Source of the DNA: Actinomycetes bacterium
GTDB lineage: Bacteria > Actinomycetota > Actinomycetes > Mycobacteriales > Mycobacteriaceae
Assembly: GCA_023460175.1 (NCBI GenBank)
Contig: JAEWRC010000070.1
Location: 1-12,525, forward strand
DNA length: 12,525 bases
Reading direction: 5' to 3'
This document shows, one piece after another, positions 1 through 7,500 of this stretch. Under the pieces are notes generated by a model that worked only from the letters and a program-made list of their open reading frames with translations, was not told where the DNA came from and searched no databases. The position numbers and the translations under genes are program-made. Each line of letters starts with the position of its first letter. Position 1 is the first letter of the stretch.

Positions 1-1
1 G

Positions 2-415
2 GACAACACCGCCGCGGGCCGGCGCAGCGCGGCGGCCGCGTCGGCGGCGCGCCCGCAGGCCGCGGTCAAGGACGCGGCCTGGCAGCAGGTGATCGAGGAC
101 GACACCCTGGCCAACATCACCGCCCGGGCGATCATCACCGGATTCGTCGCACCGGGTCAGGCCGAGGTGCTGCGGCCGTTCTCGCAGCAGTACTTCGCGG
201 CGATCCGCGGGGTGTGGGACCGGCGCTCGAGCGAGGTCGCGCAGACGGTGGTCATCGGGCTCTACCCGGGCTGGGACATCAGCGGCGACGCCGTCGAGGC
301 CGCGGACCGCTTCCTCGCCGATCCCGAGTTGCCCGCGGCGCTGCGGCGCCTGGTGGTCGAGGGCCGCGCCGGGGTGGTGCGGGCCCTGCGGGCGCGGGAG
401 TTCGACGCCGGCTGA
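2..415 (+). CDS. pepN: Aminopeptidase N, C-terminal end (partial)
   Basis: The open frame enters from the left edge and gives 137 residues before a TGA stop, so only the last part of the protein is visible. The visible part is helical and arginine/alanine rich and ends in a stretch (SGDAVEAADRFLADPELPAA, then LRRLVVEGRAGVVRALRARE) that I recognise as the ERAP1-like C-terminal helical domain of actinobacterial M1-family aminopeptidase N. M1 enzymes are zinc metallopeptidases that remove N-terminal residues from peptides; the HExxH zinc site and the catalytic domain would lie upstream, outside this window. In M. tuberculosis pepN (Rv2467) sits in the same position relative to the DUF5130 and HNH genes that follow here. 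A GTG at 89 is an internal codon, not the start. The gene converges on the minus-strand gene ending at 494. Confidence 0.85.
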   Translation, partial: DNTAAGRRSAAAASAARPQAAVKDAAWQQVIEDDTLANITARAIITGFVAPGQAEVLRPFSQQYFAAIRGVWDRRSSEVAQTVVIGLYPGWDISGDAVEAADRFLADPELPAALRRLVVEGRAGVVRALRAREFDAG

Positions 416-420
416 CGGGA

Positions 421-482
421 CGCGAGCGTGCGCAGAAAACGCGAAGTCCCCGGCCTGGCGGCCGGGGACATGCACGCTCGCG
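421..482. terminator. Nested perfect inverted repeat between convergent genes, probable terminator
   Basis: Two perfect inverted repeats are nested in the 78-bp gap between pepN and the DUF5130 gene. The inner one has 10-bp arms (GTCCCCGGCC at 446-455, GGCCGGGGAC at 460-469) and a 4-nt loop. The outer one has 11-bp arms (CGCGAGCGTGC at 421-431, GCACGCTCGCG at 472-482). Read on the minus strand the inner hairpin is followed by TTCGCGTTTTCT, a fair T-rich tail, so it best serves the DUF5130 transcript; read on the plus strand there is no T tract. Position and strength fit a terminator shared by the two convergent genes. The outer arms are not needed for that and may belong to a dispersed intergenic repeat. 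Confidence 0.75.
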
Positions 483-493
483 CGTGAAAAAGC

Positions 494-973
494 TTAGGGG
501 CGGGAGATGCCGGCGCTGAGCACGCGGATCGCGCTCACCAGGCCGTCGATCAGGTTGCCTTCCTTGAACGACGACGCGGCGGCGGCCACGCCCAGGGGCG
601 CCGCGGCTTCCGCGCCACGGCCCCGCACACCCTCGCCGTAGACGACCTCGATGGCCTTCTGGTTGGGCGAGACGGCGAGCAGCACCGCGTCGTTGGGGGT
701 GGGCACCCGGGCCAGCAGCTTGCGGGCCTCGGCGGCCGGGTCCGGACCGAGGTCACCGAGGTAGACCGCGAACCGCGCCTTCGACGCCCGCGAGCCCCAC
801 TTCAGCGCCTCGTCGACCTCGACGAGTTCCTTGATCGAGAACGGGTCGTACTGCGAGATCGCACCCGGTTCGACGACCCCGGAGAGCCGACCGCTGGCCG
901 TGATCGCCCAACCGAACGGCAGTGAATCCGGGTCTACCGGCACCACCTGCGTTCCGTGCTCACCACTTGCCAC
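494..973 (-). CDS. DUF5130 family protein
   Basis: A 159-residue cytosolic-looking protein with no signal peptide or membrane span. I recognise it as the mycobacterial DUF5130 family (Rv2468c-like). The middle and C-terminal parts, with NDAVLLAVSPNQKAIEVVYG, then GVRGRGAE and SFKEGNLIDGLVSAI, recall the layout of TPM-type domains, but that link is inference and the function is unknown. The GTG start at 973 is chosen because GGGAGG lies 8 nt upstream of it; a longer frame opening at 1036 would overlap the neighbouring membrane-protein gene by far more and lacks such support. The start lies inside the last codons of the upstream gene (14-bp overlap, different frame), which points to translational coupling. 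The gene ends 11 bp before the nested hairpin. Confidence 0.85.
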   Translation of the reverse strand: MASGEHGTQVVPVDPDSLPFGWAITASGRLSGVVEPGAISQYDPFSIKELVEVDEALKWGSRASKARFAVYLGDLGPDPAAEARKLLARVPTPNDAVLLAVSPNQKAIEVVYGEGVRGRGAEAAAPLGVAAAASSFKEGNLIDGLVSAIRVLSAGISRP

Positions 974-1193
974 TTGCGCCACCTCCCACGGTGAACTCGG
1001 CGCCGTGCCCGTGCGCGGCGCTGCCGACCTTCTCATCAGTGGCCGCCCACAGCAGCGAACCGTGGGTCCACTCCTCGGGCAGCTTGTAGGACGGTGGCCG
1101 CGGTCCCTTTTTCGGCAATGTCATCAGCGCGAACAACGCACCAACGCCCAGCGTGACGCCGATGATGATCGTCCAGGTAAGCAAGGTACTCAC
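960..1193 (-). CDS. ctaJ: Small single-span membrane protein, probable CtaJ-type aa3 oxidase subunit
   Basis: A 77-residue protein starting at GTG 1193. Residues about 3-25 form one hydrophobic helix (LLTWTIIIGVTLGVGALFAL), followed by a basic/proline segment (PKKGPRPPSYKLPEEW) and a glycine-rich tail ending GGGASGKW. From memory, this short family with its PEEWTHGSLLWA segment is annotated in actinobacteria as CtaJ, an accessory subunit seen in the M. smegmatis cytochrome bcc-aa3 supercomplex, encoded near this locus. I am moderately sure of that identity; the membrane topology is plain from the sequence. The same frame stays open for a further 570 nt upstream, but that part only shadows the HNH gene. 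The ribosome site is weak (GATCCCC before GTG). The end overlaps the DUF5130 start by 14 bp, and 53 bp separate it from the HNH gene, so the three genes are probably one transcript. Confidence 0.8.
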   Translation of the reverse strand: MSTLLTWTIIIGVTLGVGALFALMTLPKKGPRPPSYKLPEEWTHGSLLWAATDEKVGSAAHGHGAEFTVGGGASGKW

Positions 1194-1246
1194 GGGGATC
1201 AACTTATCGCACCGTCGTTCGCACGGCTGCGCAAGGCGGCCCAAAG

Positions 1247-1906
1247 TCAGGCCGCGCCCTCCCCGAGGTAACGCATCCAGGCCGGATCGAGCTCCTTGAT
1301 GGTCGACAGCAACCGCCAGTGCTGCCCCTTCGGCGGCAGCGGCGCCAGCCGCAGATCCCAGCCGAGCTCGGTGAGCAGCTTGTCGGCCTTGCGGTGGTTG
1401 CACGTCGAACAGCACGCCACGCAGTTCTCCCAGGTGTGCTCGCCACCGCGGCTGCGGGGCACCACGTGGTCGATGGTGTCGGCCTTGGTTCCGCAGTAGG
1501 CGCAGCGGAACCGGTCCCGGTGCATCAGCGCCGCCCGGGTCATCGGGATCCGGGCGCGGTAGGGCACCCGCACATAGGTGCGCAGCCGGATCACCGAGGG
1601 CACCGGGATGGCCCGGGACGCCGAGTGCACGACGGGGCCGGCGGGATCGTCGTGCACCACGTCGGCCTTGCCGCAGAGCACCATGACGATCGCCCGCCGC
1701 ATGGGCAGCGCGGTCAGCGGTTCGTAGGTGGCATTGAGCAGCAGGACCCGTCGTCGACTCCACAGCGAGACGCCGTCGTACGGGGCGTGCGGAGGTGGTG
1801 CGGCGGTTTCCACACTGTGCAGCGACGTGCCCCCGCTGGGTCCCGTCGGGTTGGCCGACGCTCGGGAGCCCATCCTTCTAGCCAGGTTGCGTTTGCGCTG
1901 CGCCAT
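1247..1906 (-). CDS. HNH endonuclease family protein
   Basis: A 219-residue protein, close to its M. tuberculosis counterpart Rv2469c in expected size. The N-terminal 45 residues are basic and proline/serine rich and look disordered. A conserved block follows (RRRVLLLNATYEPL, residues 51-64). The HNH module is at about 135-175: a zinc knuckle of Cys135/Cys138 and Cys166/Cys169 surrounds the catalytic-type Asp146-His147, Asn161 and the CNHRK motif (Asn170, His171). All expected HNH residues are present, so the domain should be able to fold and cleave DNA. The ATG at 1906 is preceded by GGAGG at good spacing, which rules out the in-frame start at 1951. This group of HNH proteins is widespread in actinobacteria as a single-copy housekeeping-like gene; its real substrate is not known to me. 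It heads the minus-strand cluster and is divergent from the gene at 2045. Confidence 0.88.
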   Translation of the reverse strand: MAQRKRNLARRMGSRASANPTGPSGGTSLHSVETAAPPPHAPYDGVSLWSRRRVLLLNATYEPLTALPMRRAIVMVLCGKADVVHDDPAGPVVHSASRAIPVPSVIRLRTYVRVPYRARIPMTRAALMHRDRFRCAYCGTKADTIDHVVPRSRGGEHTWENCVACCSTCNHRKADKLLTELGWDLRLAPLPPKGQHWRLLSTIKELDPAWMRYLGEGAA

Positions 1907-2044
1907 AGGTCCTCCGTCGGACAGTCCACCACGGATTGGGGCCAAGCGCACGACAATTCTGATCGTGTTCGCAGGTCAATCGCGTGAACAGCGGGTATCG
2001 CCCAACGTCGCCCGGTGTCCACCGCCCAAACGCAATCCGCTTGA

Positions 2045-3109
2045 ATGGCTGGTATGACCTACGGCAACTACCACCCGGGAGGTCCTGAATACACGGGCCC
2101 GCCGGGGACTCCGTATCCGTATGAGCAGCCGCCGGCTCCGTATGGGCAGCCGCCGGCCGGCGTGCCCTACCAGCCTCAGCAGCCCTACGGCGGCTACGGC
2201 CCGTACGGCCCACCGCCGGGCCCGGGCGGCTATCCGCCGCCGTATCCGCCCCCGCCGACCAACCAGCTGGCGACGCTGTCGATCGTGTTCGCGTTCCTGT
2301 TCGCCCCCGTCGGCGCGGTGCTGGGCCACCTGGCGCTGGGCCAGATCGCCCGCACCGGGCAGCGGGGCCGCGACCGCGCGCTGATCGGGGTGACGCTGTC
2401 GTATGCGCTCATCGCGGTCGCCGTCGTCGGGGTGACGCTGTCGCTGGTCCTGGCCAGTGGACCCCGGGAGAACTCCTCGGTGACGGCGACGGCACCGGAT
2501 CAGGTGGTCTCCCCCACCCAGCCGACGGCCCCGTCGCGTCAACTGCCGTCGACGGCGCCGGTGCTGCTGAGCCTCGACGAGGTGCGTTCCCTGCTGGACA
2601 TGCCCCGGATGAGCGACACGAAGTCCGGTTCCGGCGGCGGCTCCGGGGAGGCCGGCGACGCCAGCGCCGACCCGGCGGAGTGCGTGGGTGCGGTGGCCCC
2701 CGGCATCGACACCGTCTACGACAAGAGCGGCGCGGTCGGGTTCCAGCGCTCGAGCTTCAGCGACACCAGCAACGCGACCATGGTCGAGCAGCTCGCCGCG
2801 GAGTTCCGCAGCCCCGCGGCCGCCCGCGACTTCGTCGCCGAGAACCGGGCGCAGTGGCAGGAGTGTGCGGGCAAGACGTTCACCGTCACGGCGTCCAACG
2901 GCGATCTGAGCTGGGACATCGGCACCCCCGGCGGGACCGCCGAGCGCGTCACGCTGCAGAACACCATCACCACCGGGCCGGGCGTGCCGCAGGCCCGCAT
3001 CATGGCGGTGCGCGGCAAGACCGTGATCGAGGTCAGCCTGGTGTCCCCCAGCGTCTCCGGTGAGGCCGGGACGATCGCCGACCGCATCCTGGCGCGAATC
3101 CCGTCCTGA
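2045..3109 (+). CDS. Proline-rich membrane protein with DUF4190 region and PknH-like extracellular sensor domain
   Basis: A 354-residue protein in three parts. Residues 1-72 are rich in Pro, Tyr and Gly with repeated PPxPYGQPP/PYGGYGPYG units and should be cytosolic and disordered. Two membrane helices follow at about 75-97 and 113-137, with a basic loop (RTGQRGRDR) between, as in DUF4190 proteins. After a Thr/Pro/Ser linker, residues about 173-354 match the fold layout of the PknH-like extracellular domain (LLSLDEVRSLLDMP, ECVGAV, a SFPSADAARAFV-type helix seen here as RSPAAARDFVAENRAQWQECAG, and a terminal ADRILARIP helix). Only two cysteines are present in this domain (Cys213, Cys274), whereas PknH itself has four. 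No kinase domain is present. The start is ATG 2045 or ATG 2054; neither has a strong ribosome site. glbO begins 6 bp after the stop, so the two are likely co-transcribed. M. tuberculosis has no gene at this spot as I recall. Confidence 0.85.
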   Translation: MAGMTYGNYHPGGPEYTGPPGTPYPYEQPPAPYGQPPAGVPYQPQQPYGGYGPYGPPPGPGGYPPPYPPPPTNQLATLSIVFAFLFAPVGAVLGHLALGQIARTGQRGRDRALIGVTLSYALIAVAVVGVTLSLVLASGPRENSSVTATAPDQVVSPTQPTAPSRQLPSTAPVLLSLDEVRSLLDMPRMSDTKSGSGGGSGEAGDASADPAECVGAVAPGIDTVYDKSGAVGFQRSSFSDTSNATMVEQLAAEFRSPAAARDFVAENRAQWQECAGKTFTVTASNGDLSWDIGTPGGTAERVTLQNTITTGPGVPQARIMAVRGKTVIEVSLVSPSVSGEAGTIADRILARIPS

Positions 3110-3115
3110 GCCACA

Positions 3116-3517
3116 ATGGGAGAGGTGGACCAAGCACAGTCGTTCTATGAGGCCGTCGGCGGTCACCGCACCTTCGACGCCATCGTCGCGCGGTTCTATC
3201 AACTGGTGCGCGAGGACGAGATCCTGCGCCCGCTCTACCCGGAGGACGATTTCGCGGGTGCCGAGGACCGGCTGCGGATGTTCCTCGAGCAGTACTGGGG
3301 CGGCCCGCGCACCTACTCCGATCAGCGCGGGCACCCGCGGCTGCGGATGCGTCACGTCCCGTACAAAATCGGCTACATCGAACGCGACGCGTGGTTGCGG
3401 TGCATGCACGCCGCCATCGCCGAGATCGATTCCGCGACGATGGACGACGCGCACCGCCGGGAACTGCTGGACTACCTGGAGATGGCCGCCGACGCCATGG
3501 TGAACGCCCCGTTCTGA
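3116..3517 (+). CDS. glbO: Group II truncated haemoglobin, trHbO
   Basis: A 133-residue protein nearly identical in its core to M. tuberculosis trHbO (Rv2470). The haem-pocket residues are all present with a +5 offset: TyrB10 is Tyr28, TyrCD1 is Tyr41, the proximal HisF8 is His80 and TrpG8 is Trp93. The hallmark block FLEQYWGGPRTYSDQRGHPR is at 56-75. This class binds O2 tightly; M. tuberculosis trHbO has been reported to associate with membranes and support oxygen uptake, and peroxidase-like and NO-related roles are also proposed. The start is uncertain: ATG 3116 is 6 bp after the previous stop and suits translational coupling, while GTG 3125 would give a protein (MDQAQSFYEAVGG) closer to family N termini. 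The gene converges on the minus-strand gene ending at 3522 with only 4 bp between them, so no room exists for a separate terminator. Confidence 0.96.
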   Translation: MGEVDQAQSFYEAVGGHRTFDAIVARFYQLVREDEILRPLYPEDDFAGAEDRLRMFLEQYWGGPRTYSDQRGHPRLRMRHVPYKIGYIERDAWLRCMHAAIAEIDSATMDDAHRRELLDYLEMAADAMVNAPF

Positions 3518-3521
3518 GGCC

Positions 3522-4187
3522 TCAGCGCAGCACCACTGACGGGTCGCCGCGGCGCCGGTAGACCGAGCCGAACCGGGCGTCGATCCGCAGCCACGCCGCC
3601 TGCGCGCGCACCCGCACGATCTCGTCGGCGGCCACGTCCTGCGCCGACTGCGGCAGGAAACCCATTGCGGTCAGGGCGAATACGCAGCGCATCGGTACGC
3701 CCACGCTGACGTCGCCCGCACTGACCGCGATGACCTCCTGGTCCAGCAGCGATGCCGGCGGCCCGTGCGCGCTGCCGTGCTCTCGGGCCAACTCGGCCCC
3801 GCGTTCGGCGAGGTCGAGCATCACCCGGGCCGGGACGTCGTCGACGTGGACGAACCCGGCCTCCGGCGGCAAGCCGCCGTGCCACGCCGAATCCATCGCG
3901 AAGCCCGGGTCGACGTAGCCGGCGCCGGGCCCGGCCGCCAGGCCCATGGCCAACGCGTCCGCGCCGGCCGACAGGTCCTCGGGCTTGACCCGACCGCCCA
4001 CCACACGACTGGCCAGCACATCGAAGCCCGTTGCCACCCAGGCGATCACCGTGTCGGCGCCGCGGGTGCGCAGCCGGATCACCGCCGCGTCATCCAACCG
4101 CAGGGCGCGGTCGGTGAAGATGGCCAGGTCGATGCGGTCGAAGTCGCCGGCGAGCCAGAGGCCGCGCTCCGCCTCGGGAAATGTCAC
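3522..4187 (-). CDS. Conserved mycobacterial protein of unknown function (Rv2474c-like)
   Basis: A 221-residue protein, from its place and length the counterpart of M. tuberculosis Rv2474c. I do not recognise a catalytic family. It is acidic and soluble, without signal peptide, membrane span or cysteine-rich motif; a single cysteine lies in VPMRCVFALTAMGFLP. The N-terminal half contains a beta-rich stretch (DFDRIDLAIFTDRALRLDD, then IRLRTRGADTVIAWVATGFDVLA) and the middle has a Gly/Asp-rich loop (GPGAGYVDPGFAMDSAWHGG) that may be a functional site. GTG 4187 is the start because it overlaps the thioesterase stop as GTGA, a standard coupled junction; the frame stays open to 4619 but that part shadows the thioesterase gene. 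It is the last gene of the gdh operon, suggesting a role tied to the thioesterase or GDH, which is inference only. Confidence 0.8.
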   Translation of the reverse strand: MTFPEAERGLWLAGDFDRIDLAIFTDRALRLDDAAVIRLRTRGADTVIAWVATGFDVLASRVVGGRVKPEDLSAGADALAMGLAAGPGAGYVDPGFAMDSAWHGGLPPEAGFVHVDDVPARVMLDLAERGAELAREHGSAHGPPASLLDQEVIAVSAGDVSVGVPMRCVFALTAMGFLPQSAQDVAADEIVRVRAQAAWLRIDARFGSVYRRRGDPSVVLR

Positions 4188-4597
4188 CGCAGCCACCGTT
4201 GCAGGTACTCGCGGTGCTCCGGCGAGAGCCGGACCAGCTTCTGTTCGTCGATATCGAAAGCGGCCAACTGGGTTTCGGCGATGACGGCGGGCCGCGAATC
4301 GGGATCGGCGTTGACCGACCGGACCTCGTAGCCCAGCGTGAAATCGACCGCGCGCAGCCGGTTCACCCAGATGGTCACCTGCAGTGGCGAATCCACCAGC
4401 CGCAGCTGCCCCTTGTAGGACACCTTGACCTCGGCGATCAACAGCCCGGTGGTGGTGATGGTGGGGCCGAAGGCATCCGAGAGGAACGGAACCCGGGCCT
4501 CCTCGAGGATGGTCACCATGGTCGCATGGTTGATGTGTTGGTACATGTCGATGTCCGACCAACGCACCGGGACCGGTGTGATGTAACGCTCGCCCAT
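4184..4597 (-). CDS. Hot-dog fold acyl-CoA thioesterase (4HBT/FadM-YbgC type)
   Basis: A 137-residue protein, the normal length for single hot-dog thioesterases. The N terminus carries the family motif RWSDIDMYQHINHATMVTIL (residues 12-31): Asp17 is the likely catalytic carboxylate, with the H-x-N pair at His21-Asn23 and the long central helix (YQHINHATMVTILEEAR) next. The remaining sequence alternates beta strands (TTTGLLIAEVKVSYKGQL, PLQVTIWVNRLRAVDFTLGY), as expected for the fold. These enzymes hydrolyse acyl-CoA thioesters in the cytosol, usually as dimers or tetramers; the acyl substrate cannot be told from sequence. The ATG shares its A with the gdh TAA stop, and AGGAG lies about 12 nt upstream. 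It corresponds to Rv2475c. Its 3' end overlaps the next gene by 4 bp, so it is translated within the gdh transcript. Confidence 0.9.
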   Translation of the reverse strand: MGERYITPVPVRWSDIDMYQHINHATMVTILEEARVPFLSDAFGPTITTTGLLIAEVKVSYKGQLRLVDSPLQVTIWVNRLRAVDFTLGYEVRSVNADPDSRPAVIAETQLAAFDIDEQKLVRLSPEHREYLQRWLR

Positions 4598-7500
4598 TAT
4601 CCGGAAGCTCCTGTTCCACTTGCTCGGGTCATATTACGGATCTGGCGCGCGGCCACCGACAGGGTCGCCAGGTCGTGTGACTCGTGGGCGCGCAGCTCGG
4701 TCAGGGTACGACGGGCCCGCGCCAGCCGCGACGCGTTGGTCTGCTGCCACTCGGCGATCTTCTCCTCACCGGTTTCCTCCGGCTCCCCGACGGCCAGCAC
4801 GTCCAGCGTCAGCAGCCGCAACGAACTGTAGAGGTCGTCGCGAATCGCCAAGCGCGCCAACGCGTGCCAACGGTCGTCGCGCGCCAGGCCCGACACCGCC
4901 GTCAGCAGCCCGTCGGCGCCGAGCGCGTCCATCAACGCGAAATAGGTGTCAGCCACCTCGGCTTCGTCGCGGTCGGCGATGTCGGCCACGTCGATGATGT
5001 CGAGCAGGCTGTACTGGTAGAGCCCGGTGGCCACCAGGTAGGCCAGCTCCTCGGGGGCGCCCTGATCGGTGAACTCACCGGCCTCGGTGGCCACGATCGC
5101 GCGGTCGTCTCCGCGCAGCCACTTCGGCATCTGCGGGCGCAGCGCGGCGACCTTGGCGCCGAACCGGTTGATCTCGGCGCCCACGGCCAGCGGCTGCGGC
5201 CGGTTGTTGAGCAACCACCGGCACGACCGGTCGATGAGCCGTCGCAGGTCCAGCGTCATCCGATCAGAAACCTCCACGGGCATCCGGGTTTCCAGTGCGG
5301 TGGAGCGGATACGCCGCCAGGTGTCGCCGATCCCGAAGATGGCGTCGGTGGCGACATAGCTGCGCACCGCGTCGACGTAGCTGACGCCGGTGTCCTCGGT
5401 GACCCGATAGGCGAAGCTGATCCCGGCGGTGTCGACGACATCGTTGACCAGCATGGTCGTGACGATCTCGCGGCGCAGCTGGTGGTGACGGATCTCCGGG
5501 ACGAACCGGTCCCGCAGTTGCGCCGGGAAATAGGCCGGCAGCCGCGCGGCGAACACGTCCTGATCGGGCAGCTCGCAGGCCAGGATCTCGTCCTTGAGCG
5601 CCAGCTTCACGTGCGCCATCAACGTCGCGAGTTCCGGTGAGGTCAAGCCCATCCCGGCCTCGGTGCGGCGGCGGATCTCCTTGTCCGCGGGCAGCACCTC
5701 GAGTTCACGGTTGAGCCCGGCGGTGTCCTCGAGTTCCTTGATCTGGCGGGCGTGCACGTTGAGCAGGCTGGCGGCGTTGGTGCGGCTGGTGCCCATCAGA
5801 TCGTTCTGGGCGGCATTGTCCGCGAGCACCAGGGCCCCGACCTCGTCGGTCATCGATTCCAGCAGCTCGGAGCGCTGATCCGGCTGCACCTTGTCCTGGG
5901 TGACCAGCGAGTCGACCAGGATCTTGATGTTCACCTCGTGGTCGGAGCAGTCCACGCCGGCCGAGTTGTCCAGGGCGTCGGTGTTGATCCGGCCGCCGCA
6001 CAGGTCGAACTCGACCCGCCCGCGCGGCGTCACACCCAGGTTCCCGCCCTCGCCGATCACCTTGGCGCGCACCTGATTTGCGTTGACCCGCAGCGGGTCG
6101 TTGGTGCGGTCGCCGACCTCGGCATCGGATTCGGTCTCGGCCTTGATGTAGGTGCCGATCCCGCCGTTCCACAGTAGGTCCACCGGCGCCTTGAGGACGG
6201 CCTTGACCAGGGCGGGCGGCGTCATCTCGGTGACGTCGTCGGAAAGGCCCAGGGCGGTGCGGATTTCCGCGCTGATCGGGATGGACTTCTGCTGCCGGCT
6301 GAACACGCCGCCCCCGGCGGAGATCAGCGACTTGTCGTAATCGTCCCAGGTGGACCGCGGCAGCTCGAACAGCCGCTTGCGTTCCTCCCACGACCGGGCC
6401 GCATCCGGTTGCGGGTCGACGAAGATGTGCAGGTGGTTGAACGCCGCCACCAGCCGGATGTGCGGCGAGAGCAGCATCCCGTTGCCGAACACGTCGCCGC
6501 TCATGTCGCCGATGCCGACGACGGTGAAGTCCTCGGCCTGGGTGTCGACGCCGAGTTCCCGGAAATGCCGTTTGACGCTCTCCCACCCGCCCTTTGCGGT
6601 GATGCCCATCGCCTTGTGGTCGTAGCCGACCGAGCCACCGGAGGCGAACGCGTCGCCGAGCCAGAAGCCATAGGACTCGGCGACCTCGTTGGCGATATCG
6701 GAGAACGTCGCGGTGCCCTTGTCGGCAGCCACCACCAGGTATGCGTCGTCGCCGTCGCGGCGCACCACCTGCCGGGGCGGAAGCACCGCGCCGCTGGTGG
6801 TGTCGACATTGTCGGTCAGGTCCAGCAGGCCGCCGATGAACAACCGGTAGCACGCGACGCCCTCGGCGCGGGTCGCCTCGCGGTCGGCGGCCGCGTCGCC
6901 GGTGGGCAGGGCCGGCTGCTTCACCACGAAGCCGCCCTTGGCACCCACCGGGACGATGACGGCGTTCTTGACCGCCTGCGCCTTCACCAGGCCCAGCACC
7001 TCGGTGCGGAAGTCCTCGCGGCGATCCGACCAACGCAGCCCGCCGCGCGCGACCGCACCGAACCGCAGGTGCACGCCCTCGACCCGGGGCGAGTAGACGA
7101 AGATCTCGAATTTGGGCCGCGGCAAAGGCAGTTCGTCGATCAGCCCGGGGTTGAGCTTGGTGGCCAGCACCCCCTGGCTGCGCGCCGAACCGTCGGCGGT
7201 GACGAAGTAGTTGGTGCGCAGCGTCGCCTGGATCAGCGAGGCGAACGCGCGCAACACCCGGTCGGTGTCCAGGCTGACCAGGGCGTCGATGTCGGCGGCC
7301 ACCGCAGCGGCCGCGGCCTGCGCGGCCTGCGAGCGACCGGTTTCGGCCGCGCCCTCGCCCAAGGCGGGATCGAAGACGGCCTCGTAGAGCTCGACGAGTG
7401 ACCGCGCGGTGTGCGCGTTGTCGTTCATCACCGACTCGATGTGCGCCTGACTGTAGGGAAAACCGGCCTGCCGCAGGTACTTTGCGTAGCTGCGCAGGAC

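Noticed and set aside
974..1036. N-terminal extension of the DUF5130 protein
   Set aside because: The GTG at 973 has a strong ribosome site, and the extension overlaps the membrane-protein gene and has no family-like sequence.
1194..1763. Upstream extension of the small membrane protein frame
   Set aside because: The extension runs antiparallel in frame-shifted register through the HNH gene and is Arg/Ala/Gly rich; the real protein begins with the hydrophobic helix at GTG 1193.
1951..1979. SigA promoter for the HNH gene based on TTGACC
   Set aside because: The sequence at the expected -10 distance (TTGTCG/TGTCGT) does not fit TANNNT, so I do not annotate a promoter.
1976..3454. 492-codon open frame opposite the sensor gene and glbO
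   Set aside because: Overlaps two genes with clear family matches; Arg/His/Gly-rich composition typical of an antisense shadow.
4188..4619. N-terminal extension of the Rv2474c-like protein
   Set aside because: It lies over the thioesterase gene and is His/Gly/Arg rich; the coupled GTGA start at 4187 explains the gene.
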